64,000 nucleotides of DNA from an uncultured Bacteroidota bacterium (lineage in GTDB: Bacteria; Bacteroidota; Bacteroidia; Chitinophagales; LD1), in contig CAIXGR010000072.1 of assembly GCA_903919075.1 (NCBI GenBank), positions 1 through 64,000 of the forward strand. The letters run 5' to 3'. The notes beneath the pieces were generated by a model. It made no database searches. It saw only the letters and a list, made by a program, of their open reading frames with translations, and was not told the origin of the DNA. This document shows, one piece after another, positions 16,644 to 24,418 of the stretch (positions are counted from its first letter, which is position 1; the number at the start of each line of letters is the position of its first letter). The translations under genes and the position numbers were made by a program.

Positions 16644-17840
16644 TTAAAAACTCCATTTTAAGCGAGTATAAATTGCCGCGCCTTGAAACTTATAACTGCT
16701 TTGGTAAAACGAACCCATAAATACCTGTCCCACTAAATCAAGGTCCCAGTTTTCTTTAATGGAATAACTAATGCCCGGATTAACAAACACTGCATTATCT
16801 CCCGAAGGGCTATAAATTACAGCCAGGCTGGTATTTAATAAAGGTGTGGCCGGATAGGTGACTTCAGTAAAAAGTGAATACCGGTACGGGTACAGATTTT
16901 TAGCTGAAATGGCAATAGCAGTAATATCGCCAAGATTGGCGCGCATTCCGCCGCCACTGTTGTAAAGAAACGATACGTTTAAGTACCAATTATTTTTAAA
17001 AACATTATCAACTGAAATTGAACCTGAAAAATTACCCACCGTATCAAATGGCTTTGAGTAAGGTTGGAAGAAGCTCATTTCGCCTTTAAAACCGGCACCG
17101 CCTAAGTGGCCTGCCCAACCCCAACCGGCCACTAAATCGCGATGTGCTACGCCGCCGATAAACTGAAAATCGTATTGTTTGCGGTTGAATTTATATAGTG
17201 CTGCCGCTACAATTTGGTCGGTTCTCGTTGCTATTTTGCCCGCCAGTTCAATACTTGAATTGGTGTTGCAATAGTAAGTTACTCGTAACGCATCGCTACC
17301 GGGGTGTTCTTCATAATCGAAATCGTAAAACGAATAGGCGTTGAAAATATCGTTAGGATTCCACACTAAGTTTACGCCCCAGTTTATTCTTTGCCGCCCC
17401 AATTTTATATCCCACTTACCGCGCGTAAAATCTACAAAAGCCCTATCAAGCATGGTTTGGAATATGAACGAGCGCTCGTTGACAATAAGGACCGACATTT
17501 TATAGATATCATTACTGCTATTATTTAATGCAGTGCCAAAACCCGGGCTGGCATTTATTAATGAGCCAAAATAAATTCGGGTGCGCGCTTCAAACACAAA
17601 AGTAAGTCCGGTTACAGGAAACCAGTGGAAGTTGATGCGATTATGAATTAAGTTATTGGTAAGAATATTATTTGCACCGCCGGATAGATTAACTGTTTCA
17701 AGGTCTTTAATATAACCGTGCAGTTCCCACTTTTTTAGTTTAGTGGGTGCCGATGAGGATGAGTCTTGTTGTGCAATTGCGCACAAAACAAAAATCAACA
17801 TAAAAAAAATTAAAGGAAATATCCTTTGCAATAATTTCAT
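16644..17840 (-). CDS. predicted outer-membrane beta-barrel protein of the LolA-like/ABC operon
   Basis: 398 residues from the ATG at 17840; a GTG one codon upstream is disregarded. Signal peptide MKLLQRIFPLIFFMLIFVLCAIAQQ. The mature protein consists of alternating amphipathic strands rich in aromatic residues (NLIHNRINFHWFPVTGLTFVFEARTRIYFG, DFTRGKWDIKLGRQRINWGVNLVWNPND, QYDFQFIGGVAHRDLVAGWGW) and ends in a strand with a terminal aromatic, IYTRLKWSF, the classic barrel-insertion signature. GRQRINWG resembles alginate-export/porin-type barrels, but I do not assign a family. It is the last gene of the operon, 5 nt after the ATPase stop. It may accept the transported lipid or lipoprotein, or provide an outer-membrane pore; this is inferred from context only. 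Confidence 0.75.
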   Translation of the reverse strand: MKLLQRIFPLIFFMLIFVLCAIAQQDSSSSAPTKLKKWELHGYIKDLETVNLSGGANNILTNNLIHNRINFHWFPVTGLTFVFEARTRIYFGSLINASPGFGTALNNSSNDIYKMSVLIVNERSFIFQTMLDRAFVDFTRGKWDIKLGRQRINWGVNLVWNPNDIFNAYSFYDFDYEEHPGSDALRVTYYCNTNSSIELAGKIATRTDQIVAAALYKFNRKQYDFQFIGGVAHRDLVAGWGWAGHLGGAGFKGEMSFFQPYSKPFDTVGNFSGSISVDNVFKNNWYLNVSFLYNSGGGMRANLGDITAIAISAKNLYPYRYSLFTEVTYPATPLLNTSLAVIYSPSGDNAVFVNPGISYSIKENWDLDLVGQVFMGSFYQSSYKFQGAAIYTRLKWSF

Positions 17841-17845
17841 CACTG

Positions 17846-18529
17846 CTATTTGGAAACGTCTGATACAATGCGGCCATCAGTTAAAGTTATCACCCTACGG
17901 GCGCGGTTGATAACGCGTTGGTCGTGGGTGGAGAAAATGAATGTTATTTTTTCTTCCTGATTTAACCGCCGCATAATATCTAACAGATTTTCGGCAGAGT
18001 GCGAATCAAGGTTGGCCGTGGGCTCATCGGCCAAAATAAATTTTGGTTTTGATGCTAATGCGCGGGCAACGGCGACACGCTGCTGTTGGCCGCCTGATAA
18101 TTCGGAAGGGCGATTATTCATTTTGTCGGATAAACCTACGGCATTCATAAGCTCTTTTACTCTTACCTCTCTTTCGCTTTTCGATTTATCCTGCAACAAC
18201 ATTATAAACTCTACGTTCTCTTTTGCAGTAAGCACCGGTATCAGATTATACGCTTGAAAAATAAAGCCGATGTTGTGCAAGCGAAAATCAATCAGCTTAT
18301 TACTACTTAGTGAAGAGATTTCGTTGCCTTCAATTTTTACTGTGCCGGATGTAGGATGGTCTAACCCGCCAATGATATTGAGCAAAGTAGTTTTACCGGA
18401 ACCGGATGGACCTACTACAGCAGTAAACTCGCCTTGCTGTATAGTTAGTGTTACATCATCTAGTGCACGAACGGGCACTGCCAGTTCGTCGTAAACCTTA
18501 TTCAGGTGGTTTGTTTCTATAACATTCAT
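17846..18529 (-). CDS. LolD/MacB-type ABC transporter ATP-binding protein
   Basis: 227 residues. Walker A GPSGSGKTTLLNIIGGLD, Q-loop NIGFIFQAYNLIPVLTAKENV, signature LSGGQQQRVAVARALASKP, Walker B FILADEPTANLD and the switch His in FIFSTHD are all present, so the ATPase looks active. The short form with no extra domains and the GLDHPTSG segment are typical of the LolD/MacB/FtsE class, which energises FtsX-fold permeases by mechanotransmission. It is encoded 3 nt after the permease at 18533-19750 and 5 nt before the outer-membrane protein, so it presumably drives both permeases of this operon. Confidence 0.92.
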   Translation of the reverse strand: MNVIETNHLNKVYDELAVPVRALDDVTLTIQQGEFTAVVGPSGSGKTTLLNIIGGLDHPTSGTVKIEGNEISSLSSNKLIDFRLHNIGFIFQAYNLIPVLTAKENVEFIMLLQDKSKSEREVRVKELMNAVGLSDKMNNRPSELSGGQQQRVAVARALASKPKFILADEPTANLDSHSAENLLDIMRRLNQEEKITFIFSTHDQRVINRARRVITLTDGRIVSDVSK

Positions 18530-18532
18530 ATA

Positions 18533-19750
18533 TTATATTTTTCTAATTGCGTTAACAGGATTTAATTTTAATGCTTTATAAGCCGGATAAATTGAAGCCA
18601 GCAAGGCAACAAGCATTACTTCTAAAAATATATTCCAATAATTGCGGCCGGCCATTTGCGGATAAACCATATTGCTAATACCAAAACCGGCCAGTGCTTT
18701 TGAAAACGAAGCCAGATCAATACCCCGGTGCGCAAAATATTTTATAGTAGAATAGCCAAACAATAAACCTAAAGGACCACCGGTGAGGGCCAAAAAGATA
18801 GTTTCGTAAACTATCATAAAAAATATGCGGGTTTTGTTCATGCCAATGGCCATTAGCATACCAATCTCGCGAGTGCGTTCCATAATAGCCATTAGCATGG
18901 TGTTGATGATGCCGAAGGCAAGCGACAATAAAATAATCATCATAAAAATGCCCATTAACTGGTCGAACATATCTACTACTACTGCTATTTCTGGTACAAT
19001 TTCGCGCCAGCTTTCTGTTAGGGCTGCGGGCCATGCTGCCTGGTATTTTTTTTCAGTAGCGTTCATGGTGCTTTGGTTTTTTAGCAGCACGGCTATTTCA
19101 TGAAAGCCAACACTATCGCCGACTAAAGCTTGTAATTCTTCGCGCCTTATAAAAACATTTCCCTGATCGTAAGCAGAGTTGTTGGAGTGAAAGATTCCTG
19201 CCACCCTAAACGCACCGGAAGTGATTTCGCCATTGGCTGCCTGAAAGGTTAATACTATTTTAGAATGCAGCTTCACCTTTAGCTTATCGGCGGTTTTATC
19301 GCTTATAATAATTGGTGCGTGCAAGTTTTCGGCAAAGTATCCGCCCTCTTTAATTTTTTCAGCCAGCTTGGTTACCTGTTCTTCGCCGGTTGGGTCGACA
19401 CCATTTATTTTTACACCGGCTGCGGTGGCGGGTGATGCTACCATGCCACTGCAAAGTATGCGACCGGTAGCTGCTTTTACTGAAGTATCGGCTTTTATGT
19501 TTTCTAATATTTGTTGCCCGTTGGCAATGTATAAATGCACGTCGTAATCATCTTTATAATGTGCCTGATGAATTTGAAGATGCGACGTTTCGTTCTCTAT
19601 TACATCGCGCATACGCTGGTCGAACATGCCGAAGAAGAAGCCGTATAAAAAAATACCTGCCCATACGCCTAATGTAATGGCAGTTATTACCACCAAGCTA
19701 CGGTAGTGGCTTCTCCAGACATTTTTCCAAGCTAATTTTATGAGCATCAT
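18533..19750 (-). CDS. FtsX-like (LolC/E-type) ABC permease, second of two
   Basis: 405 residues. The N-terminal helix MMLIKLAWKNVWRSHYRSLVVITAITLGVWAGIFLYGFFFGM is followed by a large periplasmic domain (~45-270) of MacB-like fold (GVDPTGEEQVTKLAEKIKEGGYF, KLKVKLHSKIVLTFQAANGEI). Three C-terminal helices follow, including IFMMIILLSLAFGIINTMLMAIMERTREIGMLMAIGMNKTRIF, the FtsX signature with the ERTREIGMLMAIG coupling helix. It ends in SIYPAYKALKLNPVNAIRKI, also typical. It probably forms a heterodimer with the permease at 19875-21089. Its likely task is to extract a lipid-linked substrate from the inner membrane and pass it to the LolA-like protein. Confidence 0.9.
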   Translation of the reverse strand: MMLIKLAWKNVWRSHYRSLVVITAITLGVWAGIFLYGFFFGMFDQRMRDVIENETSHLQIHQAHYKDDYDVHLYIANGQQILENIKADTSVKAATGRILCSGMVASPATAAGVKINGVDPTGEEQVTKLAEKIKEGGYFAENLHAPIIISDKTADKLKVKLHSKIVLTFQAANGEITSGAFRVAGIFHSNNSAYDQGNVFIRREELQALVGDSVGFHEIAVLLKNQSTMNATEKKYQAAWPAALTESWREIVPEIAVVVDMFDQLMGIFMMIILLSLAFGIINTMLMAIMERTREIGMLMAIGMNKTRIFFMIVYETIFLALTGGPLGLLFGYSTIKYFAHRGIDLASFSKALAGFGISNMVYPQMAGRNYWNIFLEVMLVALLASIYPAYKALKLNPVNAIRKI

Positions 19751-19779
19751 TTTATTTGTTCTTTATTCATTTCAAAATT

Positions 19780-19828
19780 CCCGGCCCCCCTCACCCTCTA
19801 ACTCCCTAAAGGGAGAACCGCTCCCCGC
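19780..19828. repeat. GC-rich hairpin element, candidate dispersed intergenic repeat
   Basis: The 124-nt gap between the two permease genes contains a C-rich block (CCCCCCTCACCCTCTAA) and then CTCCCTAAAGGGAG (19802-19815), a perfect 6-bp stem with a two-base loop, and a further CCGCTCCCCGC. Its composition differs sharply from the AT-rich intergenic DNA elsewhere. C-rich hairpins of this kind are seen as multicopy intergenic elements in Bacteroidota. Only one copy is in this window, so repeat status is inferred. Confidence 0.4.
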
Positions 19829-19874
19829 AAATACAACTACGTATTATCATTTTGCCATTTTACCAACATTCACA

Positions 19875-21089
19875 TTAGCTTCTCATTGCTTTTACTGCAT
19901 CTAACCGCATAATACCCCACAGCGGATAAATTGAAATTACGAGTGCGATGCAGAAAACAATGAAGGTTTCTTTCAAAAATATTAAAGGATCGATGGAAGA
20001 GACGATGAGCGGCTCCATGCCAAAATTGTTGTACATCTCTGCCATTTTACCGGTTACTCTTATAGGATTAATATGTAAATAATACATAATGGGTATAACT
20101 GCCACTAAGCCTGAAAATGCGCCAAGTAGGGAGATAAAAATGGTTTCGAGGATAACTGTAAATGCCAGTTTCCATTTTTTCATACCTACGGCAATCAATA
20201 TTCCGAATTCATGAGTTCTTTCGGCAATCATCATTAGCACTGTGCCCAATATGCCGAAGCCTACAATCATATAAAGCAGGTCGCGCTGCAGGGCTTTGCT
20301 GGCTATATCGCCATCTAATTGTTGCTTTAGCTCCGGTAACATTTCCTGCCAATCCATTACTTCATAATCTTTACCTAATATTTTTCCGGCACCGGTAGCC
20401 ACCTGTTCTGCCAATTTCGGTTCATCTATTATTAGCGCCAGCGATGTAAGGCGGTTATCTGCATCAAAAAGAATTTGTGCTTGGTGTAATGGAAGATAAA
20501 CTGTGCGGTTATTTAATTCGCGTGAACCAAAAAGAACAATGCCCGCTACCGGATATTTTCCTGCGGCGTTCGAACCATGATAACCTTGCCCAATTAAAAC
20601 AATAGTATCGTTTACTTTCAGTTTTAAATATTTGGCAAGGCCTTCGGCTACTAACGCACCGGGTTTATCGTTTTGCAAATACTGTCCTTCAATTAATTTC
20701 TTTTTAAGTCCGGTAAGTTTGTCTTCAGCTTCGGCTTCGGTACCAATAACCATTACACCCTTAGTGAAAGTTTCGGTAGAGGCCAATGAAAATGATTCAA
20801 GGCGCGGCACCATACCGGTTATATGGGGCATGGTTTTTAATTGGGCCTGCAGTTTATCGTTGTTCTCGAAAGTATTATCCATAGTTTGTTCATCCCAATA
20901 TCCTTTTTGATGAACTTGTACATACCCGGTGTAAAAGCTAACCACGTTGCGCACCATATTATCGTTAATGCCATTAATTAACGACATGCTGGTGCAGGCC
21001 ATTAACACCGCAAAAAATACCGATGCCATTGTGATAAGGCTGCGCCGCTTATTGCGCCAAATATTCCGCCATGCCAGTTTAAAAAACAT
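19875..21089 (-). CDS. FtsX-like (LolC/E-type) ABC permease, first of two
   Basis: 404 residues with the same plan as its partner. Helix 1 lies in LAWRNIWRNKRRSLITMASVFFAVLMACTSMSLINGINDNM. The periplasmic domain runs ~50-265 (HITGMVPRLESFSLASTETFTKGVMVIGTEAEAEDKLTG, LVAEGLAKYLKLKVNDTIVLIGQGYHG). The FtsX core LYMIVGFGILGTVLMMIAERTHEFGILIAVGMKKWKLAFTVILETIF has the same coupling-helix pattern. The end is VISIYPLWGIMRLDAVKAMRS. The two permeases are clearly related but diverged, as in LolC/LolE, which favours a heterodimer. It follows the LolA-like gene after 11 nt. A 124-nt gap with a hairpin separates it from the second permease. Confidence 0.9.
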   Translation of the reverse strand: MFFKLAWRNIWRNKRRSLITMASVFFAVLMACTSMSLINGINDNMVRNVVSFYTGYVQVHQKGYWDEQTMDNTFENNDKLQAQLKTMPHITGMVPRLESFSLASTETFTKGVMVIGTEAEAEDKLTGLKKKLIEGQYLQNDKPGALVAEGLAKYLKLKVNDTIVLIGQGYHGSNAAGKYPVAGIVLFGSRELNNRTVYLPLHQAQILFDADNRLTSLALIIDEPKLAEQVATGAGKILGKDYEVMDWQEMLPELKQQLDGDIASKALQRDLLYMIVGFGILGTVLMMIAERTHEFGILIAVGMKKWKLAFTVILETIFISLLGAFSGLVAVIPIMYYLHINPIRVTGKMAEMYNNFGMEPLIVSSIDPLIFLKETFIVFCIALVISIYPLWGIMRLDAVKAMRS

Positions 21090-21100
21090 ATTAAAAGTTT

Positions 21101-21862
21101 TTAGCGAATCTTCTTCAGGTTCTGTTCAGAGAAAAAATCATCAGGATAAGCTTCATCAAAAACTAAAACTGAATAGTTAATAATGGTTTTGTTTCCTTTT
21201 TTAGTTTTATCGGCCGGTATCATTTCCATGTGGCTGGCCAGTGTTTTGCCACCCATGTTTTTTATATCAGATGCCATCATGATATTTACCAGCTGCCCGT
21301 CTTCATCATAATTTTCTCCCCTTAGTTGTATGTATTCCTTCTTATCTATCCAAGTATATATTTTACCCCACACCACCGGTGCATTGGGTAAAGGAAGCAA
21401 CTCTATTTTCCAGCAGGCGCGGCCATCAATAGATGTATCGCCAACAATTTTTTGGTTATAATCATTTACAATGGAAGATTCTCTTACCAAATCATCATTG
21501 GTAAAATCAGAACCCATCCAGGATTGCATCATCATAGAAGGTGGTAGTTTTATTACACGGTCGATACTGGGTTGCCAGTTCCATATTTCTTTTTTGCGTT
21601 TTAATGTAGCGGTACCTTTATCGCGCGCAGGTGCTGTAACTAACACCAAAGAAAGTTCAGTTCCATTCGACCACATTTTTAGCGACATTTCGCGCGTCCA
21701 GCTGGGGCGCACAATCTTCATGGTAAATTCGCCGCGAGAAGATTTGCCTCTCAGCTTTTCATCCACCTTGCGGATAATTTCTTTAGCATCTTGCGCATTT
21801 GCATTGTTTGCACTCAATACTATAGCCGCTATAATTAATAAACTGAGCTTTTTCATTTTCAT
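21101..21862 (-). CDS. LolA-like periplasmic protein (outer-membrane lipoprotein-sorting protein family)
   Basis: 253 residues, signal peptide MKMKKLSLLIIAAIVLSANNANAQ. The mature protein carries the hallmark segment of the LolA_like family (PF17131 type): TREMSLKMWSNGTELSLVLVTAPARDKGTATLKRKKEIWNWQPSIDRVIKLPPSMMMQSWMGSDFTNDDLVRESS. The remainder is beta-rich (CWKIELLPLPNAPVVWGKIYTWIDKKEYIQLRGENYDEDG). Members adopt the LolA half-barrel and are thought to carry a hydrophobic ligand across the periplasm. Its ATG overlaps the TGA of the tetR-type gene (ATGA), so translation is coupled. With two FtsX permeases and a LolD-type ATPase downstream, it is the obvious carrier of this system. Cargo unknown. 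Confidence 0.9.
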   Translation of the reverse strand: MKMKKLSLLIIAAIVLSANNANAQDAKEIIRKVDEKLRGKSSRGEFTMKIVRPSWTREMSLKMWSNGTELSLVLVTAPARDKGTATLKRKKEIWNWQPSIDRVIKLPPSMMMQSWMGSDFTNDDLVRESSIVNDYNQKIVGDTSIDGRACWKIELLPLPNAPVVWGKIYTWIDKKEYIQLRGENYDEDGQLVNIMMASDIKNMGGKTLASHMEMIPADKTKKGNKTIINYSVLVFDEAYPDDFFSEQNLKKIR

Positions 21863-22449
21863 TTCTTCGTTGTTTTCGGCGTGCAGTAATCTTTAATAAT
21901 CTGTTTTTTTAAAGCGCTTAAAGGATACTTACTACCATACATAATATAGTTGAGCACAATGCCATCCATTAAAGCGCCTATTATTAAACTTTCAATAAAA
22001 CCTTCTTTTTTTCCTTTACCGGTTATTACAGTGGCCCATTCCTGGCTTTTTTTATACGCGTTTTTGGTAAACTCTTTTGTTTCGGACATTACACCGGGTT
22101 GCAATGTTATTACGGTTAAAAGTTTCAGATACTCGGGTTGTTGTTCCATCATATCAAAGGTCATTTCAATAATGGCTTTCTTTCTTAAGTTAGGATCTTT
22201 GATATTCATTTTAGAGAGCACCATGTCCTCTCCCATTTTCATGGCCGCATTAAAAATTGCCAGTAGAATACTTTTTTTGCTTTCGTAGTAATTATATATG
22301 AGGCCTTTTGAGATACCGGCTTTTTTAGATATGCTTTCGATAGAAGTGGCTTCGTACCCTTTATTAGCAAATAACTGTAAGGCTGCCGAAAGAATTTTCT
22401 CTTTGCTCTTTTCTCTTAACTCTTCAAACTGTTCGGGGCGACGTGGCAT
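21859..22449 (-). CDS. TetR/AcrR-family transcriptional regulator
   Basis: 196 residues. The N-terminal helix-turn-helix is typical: KEKILSAALQLFANKGYEATSIESISKKAGISKGLIYNYYESKKSILLAIF (residues ~16-66). The C-terminal ligand domain (~75-196) is divergent, as usual. It is the first gene of the transport operon and overlaps the LolA-like gene by 4 nt. A 20-bp palindrome of TetR-operator type lies 11 bp upstream of its ATG, so autorepression of the entire operon, relieved by a lipid-like or xenobiotic ligand, is the simplest model. The ligand is not predictable from sequence. Confidence 0.92.
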   Translation of the reverse strand: MPRRPEQFEELREKSKEKILSAALQLFANKGYEATSIESISKKAGISKGLIYNYYESKKSILLAIFNAAMKMGEDMVLSKMNIKDPNLRKKAIIEMTFDMMEQQPEYLKLLTVITLQPGVMSETKEFTKNAYKKSQEWATVITGKGKKEGFIESLIIGALMDGIVLNYIMYGSKYPLSALKKQIIKDYCTPKTTKK

Positions 22450-22460
22450 ATTTTTTATTA

Positions 22461-22480
22461 TTGACTAAACGGTCAGTCAA
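22461..22480. promoter_or_regulatory. TetR-type operator palindrome
   Basis: TTGACTAAACGGTCAGTCAA is an inverted repeat with perfect 6-bp outer arms (TTGACT/AGTCAA) and a mostly symmetrical centre. The form TGACT-N-AC-GT-N-AGTCA is common for TetR/AcrR regulators. It lies 11 bp upstream of the regulator ATG, where binding would block transcription of the regulator and the five transport genes behind it. Confidence 0.75.
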
Positions 22481-22589
22481 AAATAAACAGGTTTTTTTGA
22501 ATTGCCAAATGCGGGTAATGATTCTCGACCCTATCCCATTCTTTACTGGCATAACAATATATTGATTATCATTAATTTGCATTTTATAG

Positions 22590-22609
22590 GGTGGTAACAG
22601 GTGGTAACA
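22590..22609. repeat. tandem 10-bp direct repeat upstream of pgm
   Basis: GGTGGTAACA occurs twice head to tail. It lies between the TetR-type operator and the pgm start, in a 301-nt divergent intergenic region. One helical turn of spacing would put both copies on the same DNA face, so an activator or repressor site is possible. No known binding protein can be named. The remainder of 22481-22700 is AT-rich with nothing else recognised. Confidence 0.4.
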
Positions 22610-22700
22610 CTTCTATCGTCTTAATTAATTGATTATAAATGATATGCATTAAAAAGTGTAACCCCCTTTCAACTATAAGCTTATCTTAGCGGAAATCTGC

Positions 22701-22708
22701 TAATTTGC
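22701..22708 (+). promoter_or_regulatory. candidate -7 element of pgm
   Basis: TAATTTGC lies 42 nt before the ATG at 22751, the same TAnTTTGC form as other starts in this window. It is embedded in a small palindrome, CTGC-TAATTT-GCAG. There is no good -33 TTG. Confidence 0.35.
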
Positions 22709-22750
22709 AGTATTAAGCTCACCCAATTCATTGAATTCAAATAACATATT

Positions 22751-24397
22751 ATGGAAATAAGCCCCTTTGCCGGAAAACAGGCGCAACCTTCGATGCTGGT
22801 GAACGTGCCACGATTGATTACTGATTATTATTCTTTGAAACCTGATGCCTTAATATCTGAACAGCAGGTTGCGTTCGGTACTTCCGGCCATCGGGGCTCG
22901 GCTTTTAAAAAGGCTTTTAATGAAAACCATATTCTGGCAATTACCCAGGCTATTTGTGTATACCGGAAAGAACAAAAAATTGACGGGCCGTTGTTTTTGG
23001 GTATAGATACACATGCGCTTTCAGCTCCTGCCTTTGTTACTGCATTAGAAGTGCTTGCAGCAAACCATGTGCAGGTAATGATTGCTGAAAAGGATGAATA
23101 CACCCCGACACCGGTTATTTCGAATGCCATACTGAACTACAACCGTGGACGCAAAACCGGTTTGGCTGATGGCATAGTGATTACCCCTTCGCATAACCCA
23201 CCGGCTGATGGTGGCTTTAAATATAATCCGCCGAACGGTGGCCCGTCATCATCGGCGGTAAGTAAATGGATACAGGATAAAGCTAATGAATACATGAGTA
23301 GTGGCTTAAAAGACGTAAAAAAAATAACGTACGAAAAAGCGCTTACAGCACCATCAACGCACCGGTACGACTATTTGAATACCTATATAGAAGATTTGAA
23401 AACGGTGATTGATTTTGAAGCTATCCGGCATTCAAAAATCCGCATTGGTGTTGACCCGCTTGGTGGCGCGGGCGTTCACTACTGGGAACCGATTGCAGAG
23501 CTTTATGATTTGGATATTACAGTTATAAACAAAACTGTTGACCCTACCTTCAGCTTTATGACCGTAGATTGGGATGGGCAAATACGCATGGACCCTTCAT
23601 CGGTTTATGCTATGCAGAGTTTAATAAAAATGAAAGAGCAATTCGATATTTCGTTTGCTTGCGATACCGATCACGACAGGCATGGAATTGTAACTAAAAG
23701 CGCGGGGCTGCTTCCGCCTAATCATTATTTATCTGCAGCAATATTTTATCTTTTGCAACATCGGCCTAAATGGAACAAGAATGCTGCCATTGGTAAAACC
23801 TTAGTTAGCAGCAGTATGATTGACCGAGTAACCGCTAAGTTGGGACGCAAACTGAATGAGGTGCCGGTAGGATTCAAATGGTTTGTAGATGGATTATACG
23901 ATGGTTCACTTTGCTTTGGTGGCGAGGAAAGCGCAGGGGCCTCCTTTTCGCGCATAGATGGTACAGTATGGAGCACTGATAAAGATGGAATAATACCGTG
24001 CCTGCTTTCGGCTGAGATGATGGCGGTAACCGGAAAAGATGCGGGTAAAATTTATAAAGGATTGACACAAGAATTCGGCGAATCGTTTTATGATAGAATA
24101 GAAGCTGCAGCAACGCCTGAACAAAAAGCATTGCTCAGTAATCTTTCTCCAAAACAAGTACAATCGAAAGAACTAGCGGGAGAGAAAATAGAAAACATAC
24201 TTACCACAGCACCGGGTAATAATGCTGCCATTGGCGGATTAAAAGCTGTTACCGAAAACGGCTGGTTTGCCGCAAGGCCCTCGGGCACTGAAAATATTTA
24301 TAAAATTTATGCCGAAAGTTTTAAGGGGAAAGAGCATTTGCAGGTTATTTTAGCCGAAGCACAGGTTATTGTAAACAATACCTTAACCAAAATTTAA
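22751..24397 (+). CDS. pgm: phosphoglucomutase (alpha-D-glucose phosphate-specific)
   Basis: 548 residues, the normal length of the bacterial alpha-PGM family. It interconverts glucose-6-phosphate and glucose-1-phosphate in the cytoplasm. Visible motifs: N-terminal AFGTSGHRGSAF; active-site phosphoserine S147 in ITPSHNPPADGGFKYNPPNGG; metal-binding loop CDTDHDRHG (D305, D307, D309); sugar-binding FGGEESAGASF (~389-399); and the C-terminal phosphate-binding loop ARPSGTENIYKIYAESF. It is followed after 21 nt by the cyclic-glucan synthase-like gene, so it probably supplies glucose-1-phosphate towards UDP-glucose for that enzyme. It also links to the pentose-phosphate operon further downstream. 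The start follows a plausible -7 element at 22701-22708. Confidence 0.95.
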   Translation: MEISPFAGKQAQPSMLVNVPRLITDYYSLKPDALISEQQVAFGTSGHRGSAFKKAFNENHILAITQAICVYRKEQKIDGPLFLGIDTHALSAPAFVTALEVLAANHVQVMIAEKDEYTPTPVISNAILNYNRGRKTGLADGIVITPSHNPPADGGFKYNPPNGGPSSSAVSKWIQDKANEYMSSGLKDVKKITYEKALTAPSTHRYDYLNTYIEDLKTVIDFEAIRHSKIRIGVDPLGGAGVHYWEPIAELYDLDITVINKTVDPTFSFMTVDWDGQIRMDPSSVYAMQSLIKMKEQFDISFACDTDHDRHGIVTKSAGLLPPNHYLSAAIFYLLQHRPKWNKNAAIGKTLVSSSMIDRVTAKLGRKLNEVPVGFKWFVDGLYDGSLCFGGEESAGASFSRIDGTVWSTDKDGIIPCLLSAEMMAVTGKDAGKIYKGLTQEFGESFYDRIEAAATPEQKALLSNLSPKQVQSKELAGEKIENILTTAPGNNAAIGGLKAVTENGWFAARPSGTENIYKIYAESFKGKEHLQVILAEAQVIVNNTLTKI

Positions 24398-24418
24398 TTA
24401 GAAAAGGAACGAAGAATT

